Source of the DNA: Eurosta solidaginis
Lineage: Eukaryota; Arthropoda; Insecta; Diptera; Tephritidae
Reading direction: 5' to 3'
Length of the DNA: 64,000 bases
Assembly: GCF_040869045.1 (NCBI RefSeq)
Contig: NC_090321.1
Location: 77,781,183 to 77,845,182 of the forward strand
Within the stretch, counting starts at the first letter, position 1. Every line of letters begins with the position of its first letter. Of the stretch, positions 34,617 to 45,959 are shown one piece after another. The position numbers and the translations under genes are program-made. The notes below the pieces were generated by a model, which saw only the letters and a list, made by a program, of their open reading frames with translations, ran no database searches and was not told where the DNA came from.

Positions 34617-35416
34617 CTAGCGAAACTGATGTAAGTCGTCTACGCAGCTTATGGCAGTTGGCGGGCTGTTCGCAGCGCTGTCACTCCTCACATACACTGC
34701 ACCTCTAATTGTAAATGCTGACTTCAGCTTCCCATTTCGTCGCAATTTGACAGCTTCTTGCAGCAGAAGTCTATTCTCTTTAGAGAGGCTTTCATAAATA
34801 TGAAAAAACCCTCACAACCAAGAGGATTTAGGGAAATAGCCGACTTTGTTCTTTTCCGATGCTCACGAAAAGCTCGCAGGGTCCGGTTACGGTCGAGAGG
34901 CGAGTGAAATTTTATAATAATAGCACTATTTGCATTTGAATTTGAAGGTTTTGTGCGAAAAATATCTCTTATTTGAGGAGAATGGAACTCGATAGATTTA
35001 CACAACAGGTTAAATACACGTTTTAAGTCTTCACCTTCAAGATACGGGATGCCGAAAGCAACCACACCAGCTAACATATTTTTCATGCATGCCATGCCCT
35101 CTTCAAATTTCATCGCATTGGCTTCCAAAACAGAGATTCGAGCAGACGATTCAGCAATCGTAGCATTAAGCACTAATATTTCTTCCTCCATTCGCTTAGA
35201 AAGCTTATTTTCCACCTCTGTCAACCTATTCGATACGCTTTGAATTAAAGGCCGCAATTGTTCAGTATGCTGTTGAACTGTCACTTCAAGTTCGGTCAGC
35301 TTGGCAAAGACCTTCTCAAGAGTGATACTTTCATCAAGCTTAACCACCTTAGCAGTTGGAGAAACAGTGCTCAGTTTACGCTTGGGTGCAACGGAGGTGG
35401 GAGCAGCAAAAGACAT
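34617..35416 (-). pseudogene. LINE A ORF1: coiled-coil RNA-binding type protein, one frameshift
   Basis: Starts MSFAAPTSVAPKRKLSTVSP. A heptad-rich region at about residues 30-100 (LTELEVTVQQHTEQL..) suggests a coiled coil, followed by a globular region with FRTKPSNSNANSAIIIKFHS. A frameshift near 34800 moves the expected end (YESLSKENRLLLQEAVKL) into another frame, which runs to TAG at 34617-34619. The total is about 266 codons. It resembles LINE ORF1 proteins that coat the element RNA. I do not claim a specific fold. Confidence 0.75.
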
Positions 35417-36667
35417 CGCAATATATAAGAATTTTATTAAGTCTTACTTAAGGTACTTTTAGATTCAATAATGAACGTCTGGTCACCTTAATATAAACTG
35501 ATGGACAGATGTCTTCACACACAGGTGGCGCAGTTGACCGCTTGGCAAGTGTCAGACTAGTTAGTAATGGCGCAAAGTGTATTTACTTGTTCTTGCACTA
35601 GTTGTTGTTGCATGCAATTCAATTTTAAATGCACTAGTTATTGTTGTTGCACTGCAATTTAATTTTAGATTCGCAATTATCAATTTCTACAAGAAGAGAG
35701 AGCAAAATACGTCCATTAACTTCCGATCAATAGAAAGGATATAACCATATATTTAGCAATTGTATGACACTTTAAATCAAGTGAAATCGAGTGAAATTTT
35801 ATAATAATAGCACTATTTGCATTTGAATTTGAAGGTTTTGTGCGAAAAATATCTCTTATTTGAGGAGAATGGAACTCGATAGATTTACACAACAGGTTAA
35901 ATACACGTTTTAAGTCTTCACCTTCAAGATACGGGATGCCGAAAGCAACCACACCAGCTAACATATTTTTCATGCATGCCATGCCCTCTTCAAATTTCAT
36001 CGCATTGGCTTCCAAAACAGAGATTCGAGCAGACGATTCAGCAATCGTAGCATTAAGCACTGATATTTCTTCCTCCATTCGCTTAGAAAGCTTATTTTCC
36101 ACCTCTGTCAACCTATTCGATACGCTTTGAATTAAAGGCCGCAATTGTTCAGTATGCTGTTGAACTGTCACTTCAAGTTCGGTCAGCTTGGCAAAGACCT
36201 TCTCAAGAGTGATACTTTCATCAAGCTTAACCACCTTAGCAGTTGGAGAAACAGTGCTCAGTTTACGCTTGGGTGCAACGGAGGTGGGAGCAGCAAAAGA
36301 CATCGCAATATATAAGAATTTTATTAAGTCTTACTTAAGGTACTTTTAGATTCAATAATGAACGTCTGGTCACCTTAATATAAACTGATGGACAGATGTC
36401 TTCACACACAGGTGGCGCAGTTGACCGCTTGGCAAGTGTCAGACTAGTTAGTAATGGCGCAAAGTGTATTTACTTGTTCTTGCACTAGTTGTTGTTGCAT
36501 GCAATTCAATTTTAAATGCACTAGTTATTGTTGTTGCACTGCAATTTAATTTTAGATTCGCAATTATCAATTTCTACAAGAAGAGAGAGCAAAATACGTC
36601 CATTAACTTCCGATCAATAGAAAGGATATAACCATATATTTAGCAATTGTATGACACTTTAAATCAA
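34901..36667 (-). repeat. 880-bp direct duplication of the LINE A 5' end
   Basis: Blocks 34901-35780 and 35788-36667 are near identical. The only difference I found is CACTAATATTTC versus CACTGATATTTC at 35174/36061. Each holds the LINE A 5' UTR and the first about 171 codons of ORF1. A 7-bp GTGAAAT spacer repeats the sequence at the copy start. The outer copy's ORF1 runs out of frame into the inner copy's 5' UTR. Confidence 0.9.
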
Positions 36668-36857
36668 TTAATTAAATTTTCAAATAGACGAGCAAAGAAA
36701 CTTTCGACTTGCTTAGCCAGAGTTGCCAATATGTTATTCCTCAGCTTGCGCATCTTTTATACTCTCTGTTGCCTCATTCGCATATCTCTCTCTCCAAGTG
36801 TCTAGACTTTTCACGGACAGCCTTCTAGAACTACTACTTATTTATAAGCTTATTTAT

Positions 36858-37268
36858 ACCCCAGCGGGTCAGGGGATCAGAATATACCCGCGGTAGGTAT
36901 GTCTGTCGTAATAGGCAACTAAAATACCAAATTCAAGGGGCTGTGTAGCGCAACCCTTCAGGTAGCCAGCGCAATTTATAGCTTCTCCAAACCCAATTGT
37001 CAACCTCACCTATCCTCGGCGAATCCTGTTTCACTAACAGACCAGGCTATGGTGACCCCAAACTCCTCATGGAACTTGGGGGTGGGGAGGGAGGGCATGG
37101 CCTGAAGGTTTAATGTGGCCTCATAAATCGTTCCCGAGATGGTCGGGCTAGCACATTAATGGTGCTGTGTTAGCGGAGCGTACCGGATCCGGCAAAGGAC
37201 TATCACATCGATAATACTCCCCAAAGCCTTCGGGGAGCAACCTTATCGCTACAACAACAACAACAACT
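36858..37268 (+). mobile_element. SINE-like element S, copy 2
   Basis: A 411-bp element flanked by an exact 10-bp duplication GCTTATTTAT (36848-36857 and 37269-37278). It ends with CCCCAAAGCCTTCGGGG, AGCAACCTTATCG and CTACAACAACAACAACAAC. It matches S1 along its full length and splits the solo-LTR-like repeat C1. It has no coding capacity. Confidence 0.85.
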
Positions 37269-37537
37269 GCTTATTTATTTCTCTTTTATGTATCTGGTAT
37301 TTACATTTGTGCTCTAATTACATGCGTGTGTACGTGTGAGTAATAACTTCTGCTCTTAGGTGATGACTACATGTGTGCATGTGAAATAATCTCTTCGCTG
37401 TAAGCTTCGCTGTTTGTATGTTTGTGTGGCTGCTTGCTTTGATGTTTAAGACCGCGGCACAATGAAATTTTTCATATAGATGTGTTTAACACAAGCTTAT
37501 GCATTCCAGTAATATCGCCACAATCACGGTGAAAAAA

Positions 37538-37890
37538 TAAATATAAGGGCAATAACCTCCGAAGAGATTTATGGCCGAGCTTCTCTTCCAATTAGCGTCG
37601 TGCTCCTCTAATTTTTTCCTACAAATTGGCTGGATGGGACCTACTTGTTTTATGCCGACTCCGAACGGCATCTGCAAGGCAGATAAGTTTTCACTGAGAG
37701 CTTTTCATGGCAGAAATATACTCGGAGTGCTTGCCAAACAATGCCGAGGGGCGACCCCGACCCCGCTTAGAAAAAAGTTCTTCTAATTAAAAACTTGTTT
37801 CTAAATTTTTGATGTAGCTTTGCCCGGGGCGTGAACCCAGGATCTTCGGTGTGGTAGGCGGAGCACGCTACCATCACACCACGGCGGCCG
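37538..37890 (-). mobile_element. tRNA-derived SINE (family D), copy 2
   Basis: Matches 7655-8007 over its whole length. On the minus strand its tRNA-like head has TGGTGTGATGGTAGCGTGC and a B box GGTTCACGCCC at about 37828-37838. It has an extra CCCGA near 37757. It lies directly after the end of repeat C1. No clear target duplication was found. Confidence 0.75.
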
Positions 37891-38397
37891 CAAGATGTTG
37901 CGTTTGTAAATATGAAGGAACTTCAGACTTGTCAATTGAAGTTTATTTTGCCTTGGGCATTCACATATACAATTTTGTGAATCACTGATATAAACATTAT
38001 AACTATACAAGAAATATACTTTCTAACATATTTTGTGTCTTATTCTTTGTTGAATTGCGGTTTTTAACTGTGAAAAATGTTACAAAAGTTACGAGTGGAA
38101 AAAATAATTTCACTTGCTAGTGTGCCAGCACCCTAAGATAAAGCAAATGCCAAATTCTTCTTATGCTTTGCATGCAACAAAAGTAGTAAGTTGGCTACTT
38201 TTTCATGTCATATGGCGCCAGTGTCGATGAATCGTGCAATCTACTCATAATACATAAGATTGAGTTAAACGCATCTATATGAAAAACTGCTTATGTGACG
38301 GGGCCTTTACATGCACGTATGTGTGGTTGCTTACTTTGCTGTTGTTGTGTATCTATATCCTAGCAGCACAGTGACGCATCGAATTGGTTACATTCGC

Positions 38398-39138
38398 CAC
38401 AATATGCTACTCTGAGCTAATCTACAGTAAACTGAACTTCCAGTCTGCTCATTAAATTGATGTAGCATTTAACCAAGTTAAACGTTAATTATTCGTTTTA
38501 GCTAGATTTGATCATATATATCTAGCTGGATAACGCGTTTACTGGCTGTGAAATCTTCGAATATCTGAAAGCTAGAAACAGCATTTTCCTTTGTCGACTC
38601 ATCATGTATAAGGAGCCAAGTTACCTACATATATTATAAGCTAGTTTTCTCCAGGTCTGCTCGAATCAATGTACCAACTTATAACTATTTAACATCTAAA
38701 CGGCTATTCGTTTATGGAACTCTATTTCAGTATCCATTCGCAGTAGTCTAAATAAAAGCAATTTTAAAAATGTGCTTTATGCGCATTAGTTCAAACTATC
38801 ATATTTCATGTGTTTTCGCCATCAATATGTATGAGTGTAACCATTAGCCATCATCCAGTGTGTCTTCTAGCTCCGTATCACGCTCAATTCCCACGGGAAT
38901 GCCCTGGATCATTGCGAGACTTGATATTTTTGTAAATATGAGTTGTGATAGGCCATTGTACCATTGTATTTCATTTAACACATAGGAATTTAATTATTTG
39001 TTCATTTTAAATATTTTCTTAATTTACTCCTCTTTTTTTAATATGATAATTTCACCTATATAACCTAATGTTATTACTATAAAATATCTCAGATTGTATT
39101 GTGCTAATACTATTTTTGCAATAAATAAAATTAAACAT
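38398..39138 (+). pseudogene. LINE A-type fragment, ORF2 C-terminus and 3' UTR
   Basis: Plus-strand translation gives ICYSELIYSKLNFQSAH, IDVAFNQ, LARFDHI and CEIFEYLKARNSIFL, collinear with the LINE A ORF2 end (ICYSDCIYSKLDSKSAH, IDVAFNH, LARYDHI, CEISEYLKARNCIFL). The 3' UTR also matches (TTGTGCTAATA..CAATAAATAAA). It has several stops and frameshifts. It is a 5'-truncated, older copy in the sense orientation of Tmtc3. A short stretch just upstream (about 38300-38397) resembles the end of repeat C. Confidence 0.75.
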
Positions 39139-40130
39139 ATATAATAGAATCGTCGACAACATGAACGTTATAGTTTGGCACGGCCGTACTTATGGAATCC
39201 AACGCCAAATGATTAATCTTTGTAATTAACTCCAGTTAGGGTGCATCGATGTCACCTATTAGCTTATGTGAAAAAAAGTGTTTTAAGTAGCATTTTTTTC
39301 CATCTGAAAGATACAAAAAAAAAAAAAAGAAACACTTTTTCGGGGCTAACAGCGATATGAAAATTTTTCAGATAGCCCAATGACAGAACAAAGAAGAATT
39401 TAAAGCAAGACAATTGACGGCTAACTTCATTTGGTTATTCCATCATGACCTCATAACAATTTTTCATTCAATTTAAAAGTAAATTTTTCACGCTTCTCCT
39501 TATCGAATTTGTTATGTTAGGTTTTATTTTTCGCAAATTTTTAGAATTTTTGAGTATGCATCTTTTTTACCGGTCTCGATAATTTTTTTTTTTATATAAA
39601 TAATAATAATTAGAAACCATTGGAAACGTAGAAAGTTTTTCATTTTACTGTCAAAAGTTTTCACACACAACAACAAAAGATATTTGTGAAACTTTTTCTG
39701 CAGTTTCTACATTTTCTATCTTCAAACCCATGTATTATGGTGGAATCGCCAGGTGAAGTAAATAGAAAAAGACAGAAGATGTACGCTATCTAAAACGGTA
39801 GATACGGATGAATTTTGAACGGTCAGAAGAGTGTAAATTTTTACCCGCTTTGAAAGAATTGGAGTAGAAAAATGAATAGCTTTCTGCGAAACCCATTACA
39901 GAAACTGCTTTTTTTACATAACAGTGCCACCTGACGCCAATAAAAAATTGGATTCTTAGGACCAATGAGAGGTCACATTACTGTTAGCATGCATGCATGC
40001 ATTAAGCTGTGATGAGCAGTAAAATGCAATGCATGCAATGTAAACTGAGCCCAACTTCAACGGCAGTTGAAGCTTTCACTGATAAACATGGGAGAGGTGT
40101 TATACATATATATGTATAGTGCGTATGTAT
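39139..40130. other. AT-rich intron spacer, nothing recognised
   Basis: Only an A-run (about 39316), a GCATGCATGCATGC stretch (about 39988) and short chance frames are present. Confidence 0.35.
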
Positions 40131-40837
40131 TGTAACGAATTTATAGAATTCCGTTTATTTCCAACCTTCTGCAAACGTTCGAATCGCTAAATTGTCGAAT
40201 AAATAACTCCAATATTTAGTAATGCAAAATTGTCTTTATTAGATTACTTTGGGAGTATTACAATTATACTTCACTTCGCAACTGATAGCGTGTTTAAATC
40301 AAACTGCTTACTGACTACTCAGCTGGCTCTGCTTTTATACTCTCTGTTCCCTTGTCCGCATATTTCTAAAAATGTCTAGACGTTTCTCCCTCTCGAATCT
40401 TCTTCATGGTTACCAGCTATATGCGTGTGTAGTGTTTATTATTTGTTTTTAAATTATAAACTTTGTATTTTATACTGTGAATTTTAAATATTTTGCTATC
40501 GAATTAGTTTTTGTAAATGAAAATTTTGGTGATATCAAAATGAAAATTTTTGATTAATAAATTTTATACCTCAAACCAAAAATAAATAATTTTTAAAAAT
40601 ATCAATTAATAGGTGATATAGTGTGTATATAGTGTGTATTTGTAGTTTATAGTCTCTCGCATATGCATATGCGTGTGTATATGTGAGTACTTCGGCTGAT
40701 GATTACACGTGTTTACGAGTATCATCTCTCCGTTGCCTTGTATGCACGTGTGTAGGTGATTGATTTCTTTACGTACATACTGCTTAGTATCGGCTTGGCG
40801 ATGGTAGTATCGCTTAATGATACTAATATTCGTCACA
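40131..40837 (+). mobile_element. Solo-LTR-like repeat C, copy 3 (continuous)
   Basis: From TGTAACGAAT to CGTCACA, about 707 bp, it contains the markers listed for copy 1, including AATAAATAACTCCAATAT and TTTTATACTCTCTGTTCCC. There is no internal region, coding frame or second LTR nearby. A solo LTR is the simplest reading. Another non-coding repeat type is possible. Confidence 0.5.
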
Positions 40838-42718
40838 TTATGTACGTCAGTGATTTAGTTGAATTTTACTGCCTTTTGCAGCATTTAAATGGGTTTCGGG
40901 TTCGACTACTCGTCCCGTAATGATTAAACGTTATACAGACCCAATTGGATTACGATCGCATACTCTATATTGGGTTTCCATCCCTAAAATCTTACAAAAT
41001 TTCAGCTGATTTGATGTTGGAAGTCGGAAGTAAAATATACATATGTCCTAATATGTTATGCAAAATTGATCGGAAGATCACACAAAATCTGTTGACAGTT
41101 GACTTCATTATGTATTACCAATGCTAATATTATTATTTACATCAGGGAAAAGACGGATTTATATAAACTGCAAAGGACAATCCATAACTGTAACATATCC
41201 TATATCTTAGAATACCATTGTTTTAAAAGTTTTTACATAAATAAGGTATTATACGAAAGTTTTGTTGTAGTAATTACAAAAACATTTCTCGGAAGTCTTG
41301 GGTAGCGCTGGCCAAGGGAGAAACCTTTATTGGATATGACGTGAGAACAAATAGTTTGTTTTTATAAGCTTTTATTTAGTTTCACTTGGCTGTTGTCTGT
41401 AATCAAATCTTGCAAGTTAAATTTGATACACTTCCCGGTGTCCGATTGAGCTGAAATTTTGCACGCATGTGTAACTCCAGGCATGCTTAACCAACGAACC
41501 GATATCATTTCGTTAAGATAATCAACGTTAATAAACGATATCGGTTCGTTGGTTAAGCATGCCTGTATAACTCCGATGAAAATGCAATATTACTTTGCGA
41601 TAATTCGATAATTTAATCGATAACAGAGTTATCGGTAAAGATTTGTGTTAACTTTGGCATAAAAGCCTAAGTCCTCAAGAACGCAGGTAACTTCGCTTTG
41701 TTTGTGTATGCAACGAACGTAGAAGTCAGGCTGTTATCGCTAAATGTTGCATACTTTTCTGCGCACTTGATTTTGTTTTACAGATTTTTGGCGATGGAAT
41801 TTTAGCTAAGCGAAAGTTGGAATTTTATTTTAAAATAGAGCAGAGATCTGCAATGAGTAGTTGTAAACTGAACGCGACATACATAGGCAAAGTCACAATA
41901 AAATATGATTTTAAGTTAGTTCACACTCGAATCGAAGAACTTGACTGTTCAAAGTTGACTTCGAAGAAACCTTGTAATGTTGATGCATTAAAAGGAATGG
42001 ATAGGATGAGAAACGTTACAAATAACTAAGTAAAGATTACATAACTAATTTAAACAATATTTTACCCTACTAAAAATTAAAAAAAAATCATATTTAAATT
42101 AAATTTAACAAAAAAGCTTTTCTAAGAACAAGCTTCTATTACTTGTTAATAAAACGAAGTAAAAAATAAAATTAAAGAAAAAAAAACTTTTTTAAAAATA
42201 AGCTTTTATTATTGGTTAATAAAATTAACTAAAAAGTAAAAAATAAATTGACTGTAAAGAAATATAACACTTTATAAGTTCATTGTAACCTTTAACGATA
42301 ATTAGGCTTTTTCGTCTGCGACAAAAAAAATCCATATTGTACATAATTATATATTTTTAACATTAAAACTTTACACCTAAATTATTAAATCTTCCAGTTC
42401 ATATCACAGTCCTAATTGTTTTAATAAAAGCGTGTTACATTGTGATAGCAAGAAAAGGAGGTCCTAAATGTTCTTAATTATACCATCAAAACAATTAGTG
42501 AAAATAGATATGGCGATTTTTATAAGTACAAAAGAAAAAATATTTGCGAGAATAAATTATAAAAATAATAACAGTTTTTATTTATTAAAAAAAAAAGATC
42601 ATATTTTCCTCCCCTTAGTGGGCCCCATATTAATTTTAGTCCCGGGCCTCGTAAATCTGTAATCCGCCCCTGCAAGTAATGTACGCTCCACTTTTATATT
42701 TTTACTTCTCATAAATAT
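40838..42718. other. Intron spacer with one perfect hairpin (listed separately)
   Basis: AT-rich DNA. The 70-codon frame at 41817-42029 and the 64-codon frame at 42468-42662 show no domain. Confidence 0.35.
41479..41564. repeat. Perfect 28-bp inverted repeat with 30-nt loop
   Basis: AGGCATGCTTAACCAACGAA..CGATATC at 41479-41506 is exactly complementary to 41537-41564. TAACTCC occurs just outside both arms (about 41472 and 41568). It could be a tiny MITE or a rearrangement. In an RNA it would form a strong hairpin. Confidence 0.85.
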
Positions 42719-42950
42719 TGTAACGAATTTAAGGTATTTCTGCTTATTTGCAATCTTCTACTAACGTTCGTATCGCTAAATTGTTGAATAAATAACTCCA
42801 ATATTCAATAATGCAAAATGGTCTTTATTAGGCTACTTTGAAAGTACTTCACAATAACACTTATACTTCGCAACCAATAGCGTGCTTAAATCAAACTGAT
42901 TACTGATTACTCAGCTTTCGCTGCTTTTATACTCTCTGTTGTCTCGTCCA
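42719..42950 (+). mobile_element. Solo-LTR-like repeat C, truncated copy 2
   Basis: Matches the first about 230 bp of the 40131 copy (TGTAACGAATTT.., ATAAATAACTCCAATATT, TTTTATACTCTCTGTT), then stops. Confidence 0.55.
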
Positions 42951-43779
42951 CTTTATTTTTATTTATACCTAAACCGGTTTATATTTGAATAAAAAATGTA
43001 CGAATTAAAAAAAAATATTGAAACTTTTTTTATTTAAAAAATAACAATTTTCTGTGCGTGGCAGTTTGTCAATTTTTTGAATGCATTACATTTACATTTT
43101 ATTTTAACCTTTCGGCGCTAAATGCTAGATCAGTTCGAAAGGATATTTGTGGTGTAAGTGGTGCGTTTTCTGAGTGTTGTACGCTTCCTAGACTGAGAGA
43201 TCACCCCTAATATAAAAATAAAAGAAAAGAAATTGCCAAAAACCAGGAAGTCCTTTAAGTCGTCTAAGATGAACCCTGTTACATTAAAATTCAATATGCT
43301 ACAAAACTGCATATTCATAAAAATTGTCAATGGAAAGTTTAAAATTTTGGTAATAACTCTTGGAATTTTGCAACAAGTTGTAAGCTTTCATTCTGATTGT
43401 AAGTATATACAATAGCTGTAGGGTTTTCGTCCAGACTAAATAGGTAATGAAACATCAATGAAGGGTTCTAAACTGTCAATGAAGGCAGGAACGTTTTTAC
43501 CCCAAAACAGTCCCGAAAAAACTAAGAAAAAGTAGAAATTTCCTTCTCAAAGTTTATAGTTTTTAAAATCAAAGCCTAAACGGAGGGGCGTGATCAGTTT
43601 TAACTGTCGTTATTTAGCAATCCATTTTTGTTCAGGAACAGTACTGCCTCTTAGTGCTACACAATTGTTTTTTTTTACAATCCTTCTTTAATAAAAGTTC
43701 CAAATGCTATTCTTCTATTTGTCTCATCATTATATCAATACAAATTAACACACATTATTTACTTTTTCTTCTCGTTTAG
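42951..43779 (+). other. Terminal part of the Tmtc3 intron
   Basis: AT-rich. It ends with a pyrimidine-rich acceptor (TTTACTTTTTCTTCTCGTTT-AG) at 43778-43779. No other feature was recognised. Confidence 0.5.
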
Positions 43780-45512
43780 GCACCATTCCTTTGATCGAAG
43801 GTTTCACCGACTTGCGCAATTTGGCTACACTTTCAGCATTCTCCTTACTGGCAGCAATAACGTGGCAAGCCTGTACAACAAATAATCTAATACGATCCCG
43901 TGTATTACTAATGAGTCTATCCTGGATGGCTTTGCCATTTCTGCCTGCCTCAAATCTTTTTTTTCCTGTTGGCTTTGTTGTAGCCGAACGTATACTTTAT
44001 ATGCCCTCTATGGGCTTTTGTCTGCTGGTAGCTTATGGATATGTGGAATTGGAACATTACATGCGCGAAAAAAGACTGCTACGGCGTCTGTTGCCAATAT
44101 CAATGGCAATGTTGTTGATCACACATGCTTTGAAAACATATCGACGAAATGAGGATTGGCGGACAGAGTATACACTGTTTATGTCTGGCGTACATGTGAA
44201 TGAAAGAAATGCTAAACTTTTCAATAATGTTGGCCATGCGCTTGAAAATGAACAACGTTACGATGAAGCTTTATTATATTTCCAACAAGCTGTACAAATA
44301 CAACCAGATGATATTGGCGCACATATTAACGTTGGACGCACCTACAATAATATGCAACAATATGATAAAGCAGAAATGGCATATCGAGAGGCCAAAGAAC
44401 TGTTTCCAAAGGTGAAACCAGGTGAAAGTTATCAAGCGCGCATAGCACCTAATCATTTAAATGTGTTCATAAATCTAGCGCAATTGATTGCACGCAATCG
44501 TACACGTCTCGAAGAGGCGGATTTATTATATCGCCAAGCGATTAGCATGCGCGCCGATTATGTACAGGCATATATAAATCGTGGTGATATTTTAATGAAA
44601 TTAAATCGTACAGCGCAAGCACAAGAAGTATACGAAAAGGCATTGCTATACGACAGTGAGAATGCTGATATCTATTACAATTTAGGTGTAGTCTTTTTGG
44701 AACAAGGAAAAAGTGCGCAGGCGCACGTTTACTTTAACAAAGCTATCGAATTGTATCCTGAACACGAGCAAGCATTGCTCAATTCTGCTATTTTACTACA
44801 AGAGCATGGTGATGCAGATGCGCGTGAATTATCACGTATGCGCCTTTTTAAAGTATTAGATAAAGATGCTAATAACGAAAAAGTCTATTTTAATTTGGGA
44901 ATGCTGGCCATGGATGAATCGAATTTCGAAGAAGCAGAACAATTTTTTAAACGCGCTATACATATACGTGCCGACTTTCGTAGTGCGCTATTCAATTTGG
45001 CATTACTGCTAGCCGATGCAAATCGACCGTTAGACGCAGTACCGTACCTGAATCAGCTTATACGCCATCATCCCGACCATATTAAAGGTTTAATACTACT
45101 CGGTGATATTTATATAAATCACATGAAAGACTTAGATGCAGCTGAGCAATGTTATCGTAGTATATTAAGCTATGAGCCGCACAATGTACAGGGTTTACAT
45201 AATTTGTGCGTAGTATTTGTGGAACGCAAAAGATTGGCGCGTGCAAATGCATGCCTACGTTATGCGCACTATTTAGCACCACAAGAGGATTACATTCTAC
45301 GTCATTGGCAAATTGTACAGCAACGCTTAGAGAAATTATACAAGTTACCTGAAACGTCGACAGAGCGACAAATCGCCTATGCCGATTACGAGCCTGATGA
45401 ATTTAAATTGATAGCGACGACAACAAAGATGGTGTCTAAAGTGCAACAAGAAAGAAAGCCGCATCAACAAAAACAGCAGCAGCATCAACTCACAAATCAG
45501 CATCATCGGTAA
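43780..45512 (+). CDS. Tmtc3: Tmtc3 coding exon 2: membrane end and TPR domain
   Basis: Supplies codon 424 (split Gly) to 1000 and ends at TAA 45510-45512. It begins TIPLIEGFTDLRNLATLS, followed by the last hydrophobic segments with the family block FLPASNLFFPVGFVVAERIL. A luminal TPR array runs from about residue 568 (FNNVGHALENEQRYDEALLY) to about 955, with roughly nine 34-residue repeats (for example APNHLNVFINLAQLIARNRT, ADIYYNLGVVFLEQGKSAQA, VYFNLGMLAMDESNFEEAEQ). The C-terminus is a short Gln/His-rich tail. TPRs in this family are thought to position the cadherin acceptor. There is no frameshift or internal stop, and the whole C-terminal half sits in this one exon. Confidence 0.95.
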
Positions 45513-45879
45513 AGGGGCAGTGTCGTTAATAAGATCCCTCATAATATATGATACAATATACTGAGCTGAGTAAGTTGAAATTATATTTATTAATAGCATA
45601 ATATAAAGATATTAAGCAATTTAAGAAATATAGTATATATTATAAAGAATTTTTTATTATAGATATATGAAGAATATTTAATAGTAATAATTATCATGTA
45701 CTTAAAACAAGTATATAAATATGTATTACGTGTATGCGCTGTTCTAAAATTATATTGGAACTAAACTAATCCATAAAAATCGTGAACATTTTATCTAGAT
45801 TTAGATAGGATATTATCAATCCATTACGCGCATGTCAGAGCTTTATTGAGTTTTCTCATATATAGCCTCACTTAGACAT
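45513..45879 (+). other. Tmtc3 3' UTR and downstream flank
   Basis: AT-rich sequence follows the stop. No canonical AATAAA was seen close by, so the transcript end is not placed. Confidence 0.4.
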
Positions 45880-45959
45880 GGTGGGGAAGAGAGTTTCGAT
45901 ATGTAGAAATTAAACAGAAGCAGGGATTAGGACACCACGCTGTGGTACCCCCTGTTTAA

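Larger units (their letters stand above)
22881..36667 (-). mobile_element. LINE A: two-ORF non-LTR retrotransposon, host of two nested insertions
   Basis: The minus-strand order is duplicated 5' UTR/ORF1 start (36667-34901), ORF1, ORF2 with endonuclease and RT, 3' UTR, and a terminal (TGAAA)n tail at about 22883-22900. ORF2 is cut at 31966/27880 by LINE B, and the 3' UTR is cut at 23049-27525 by an LTR element. Removing both gives collinear sequence. All reading frames carry lesions. The tail and domain order suit the CR1/jockey superfamily. A 5'-truncated relative lies at 38398-39138. Confidence 0.85.
22693..37521 (+). mobile_element. Solo-LTR-like repeat C, copy 1, split by LINE A and SINE S2
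   Basis: Three separated pieces (22693-22881, about 36668-36857, 37279-37521) match, in order, the continuous copy at 40131-40837. Shared markers are TGTAACGAAT at the start, a CGAATAAATAACTCCAATAT stretch, TTTTATACTCTCTGTT, GTGTGTACGTGTGAGTA and CGCCACA at the end. TG..CA ends, a TATA-like CTTTTATA and an AATAAA signal suggest a solo LTR of about 640-710 bp. No target duplication could be confirmed. The gaps are the LINE A nest and SINE S2. Confidence 0.55.
20398..43779 (+). other. Tmtc3: Tmtc3 intron between the two coding exons (23,382 bp)
   Basis: The donor GTGAGT at 20398 and acceptor CTCGTTTAG ending at 43779 are in phase 1. Joining them restores the uninterrupted family block CDWTMG-TIPLIEGF. 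Most of the recognisable intron content is transposable DNA, in particular the nest at 22.7-37.5 kb. LINEs A and B and the 20.5-21.2 kb fragment lie antisense to the gene, while the LTR element and fragment A2 lie in sense. Confidence 0.92.

Noticed and set aside
22693..37521. Treating repeat C1 as a complete LTR retrotransposon with LINEs as its interior
   Set aside because: The enclosed DNA is a set of independent insertions with their own duplications, and the outer pieces align to one continuous 0.7-kb copy at 40131-40837.
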